Shown: positions 63,733-63,853 of the stretch, piece by piece | How positions within the stretch are numbered: the stretch's first letter is position 1 | Layout: every line of letters starts with the position of its first letter | The notes under the pieces: model-generated | The model's database searches: none | What the model saw: the letters and a program-made list of their open reading frames with translations, nothing else | What the model was told of the DNA's origin: nothing | Program-made: the position numbers and the translations under genes | Assembly (NCBI GenBank): GCA_027448945.1 | Contig: DAIDMQ010000036.1 | Span: 1-63,853 of the forward strand | Direction: 5' to 3' | DNA: 63,853 nt | Source of the DNA: Gallionellaceae bacterium | GTDB taxonomy: Bacteria > Pseudomonadota > Gammaproteobacteria > Burkholderiales > Gallionellaceae

Positions 63733-63853
63733 ATGCAAACATATCGGTAACTTTTCCCTCTGCCGGCGAAAATACACATCCGCTGGCCGCCCCCTGCACG
63801 GTGGTGATCTTTGGCGCGACCGGCGATTTGACACGGCCTTGCGTGTAGCCCAA
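63729..63853 (+). CDS. zwf: Glucose-6-phosphate dehydrogenase, N-terminal fragment
   Basis: The ATG overlaps the tal stop. The reading frame contains VVIFGATGDLTR, the NADP+-binding motif that starts every Zwf (FGATGDLTRRKL). After this the frame reads PCV and a TAG at 63846, which does not fit the family. The final bases of a contig are error-prone, so I take this as an assembly end effect, with the rest of zwf beyond the window. Zwf feeds the oxidative pentose phosphate pathway alongside tal. Confidence 0.8.

Overview
The window reads as one contig of a draft betaproteobacterial genome. It opens inside an IS3-family transposase and closes inside the first codons of zwf, both typical contig break points. 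Gene order such as hfq-hflX-hflK-hflC-hisZ-purA, the dapC-dapD-pilU-arsC-like-dapE run, the hpnCDE squalene genes and the YgfZ/CHASE2/YceH/KTSC set point to Betaproteobacteria. An affinity to Nitrosomonadales (for example Gallionellaceae) is my guess and not shown by the sequence. No rRNA, tRNA or CRISPR array was seen.

Layout. 1-410: IS3 end and an older IS3 scrap. 425-6421 (minus): hfq-hflX-hflKC-hisZ-purA. 6537-11491 (minus): glgP-glk-glgA glycogen genes. 11590-17916: mixed housekeeping genes (dioxygenase, aldo/keto reductase, VOC protein, DbpA helicase, HD phosphohydrolase, EamA exporter). 17969-23924 (plus): lysine/diaminopimelate genes with a PilU-type ATPase inside, then prmB. 23982-26952 (plus): hpnCDE, making squalene. 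26964-29777 (minus): metallopeptidase, DUF3025, CYTH-CHAD.

30026-37345 (plus) is the most notable block. It holds a GltD-like FAD/Fe-S oxidoreductase, both subunits of a 2-oxoacid:ferredoxin oxidoreductase, a CBS-pair protein, and a complete modular [FeFe]-hydrogenase with an extra C-terminal SnoaL/NTF2-like domain. An FNR/ANR-type box lies where a class II activator site should be, upstream of the first gene. Together with glycogen phosphorylase, glucokinase, transaldolase and zwf on the same contig, this suggests anaerobic use of stored glycogen with ferredoxin-linked H2 exchange. That pathway is inference.

37647-43015 (plus) is a second accessory block: a PepSY protein, two tandem COG4705-like membrane proteins with a fourfold internal repeat, a histidine-bearing membrane protein, a diheme cytochrome c (DHC type), and an OmpR-family response regulator with its sensor kinase. 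I read it as an uncharacterised envelope redox module. 43083-48435 (minus) has an orphan family 5 solute-binding protein and a GGDEF-EAL protein interrupted by one in-frame stop. 48436-49164 is a 0.7 kb gene-free stretch with stacked palindromes.

49165-63853 returns to housekeeping: ygfZ, a CHASE2 adenylate cyclase, an SH3 protein, an M48 protease, a frameshifted hemerythrin, tadA, bcp, phoH, msrB, yciB, a parvulin, bolA, yciI, yceH, a TerB-DnaJ protein, an OB-fold protein, a KTSC protein, transaldolase and the start of zwf.
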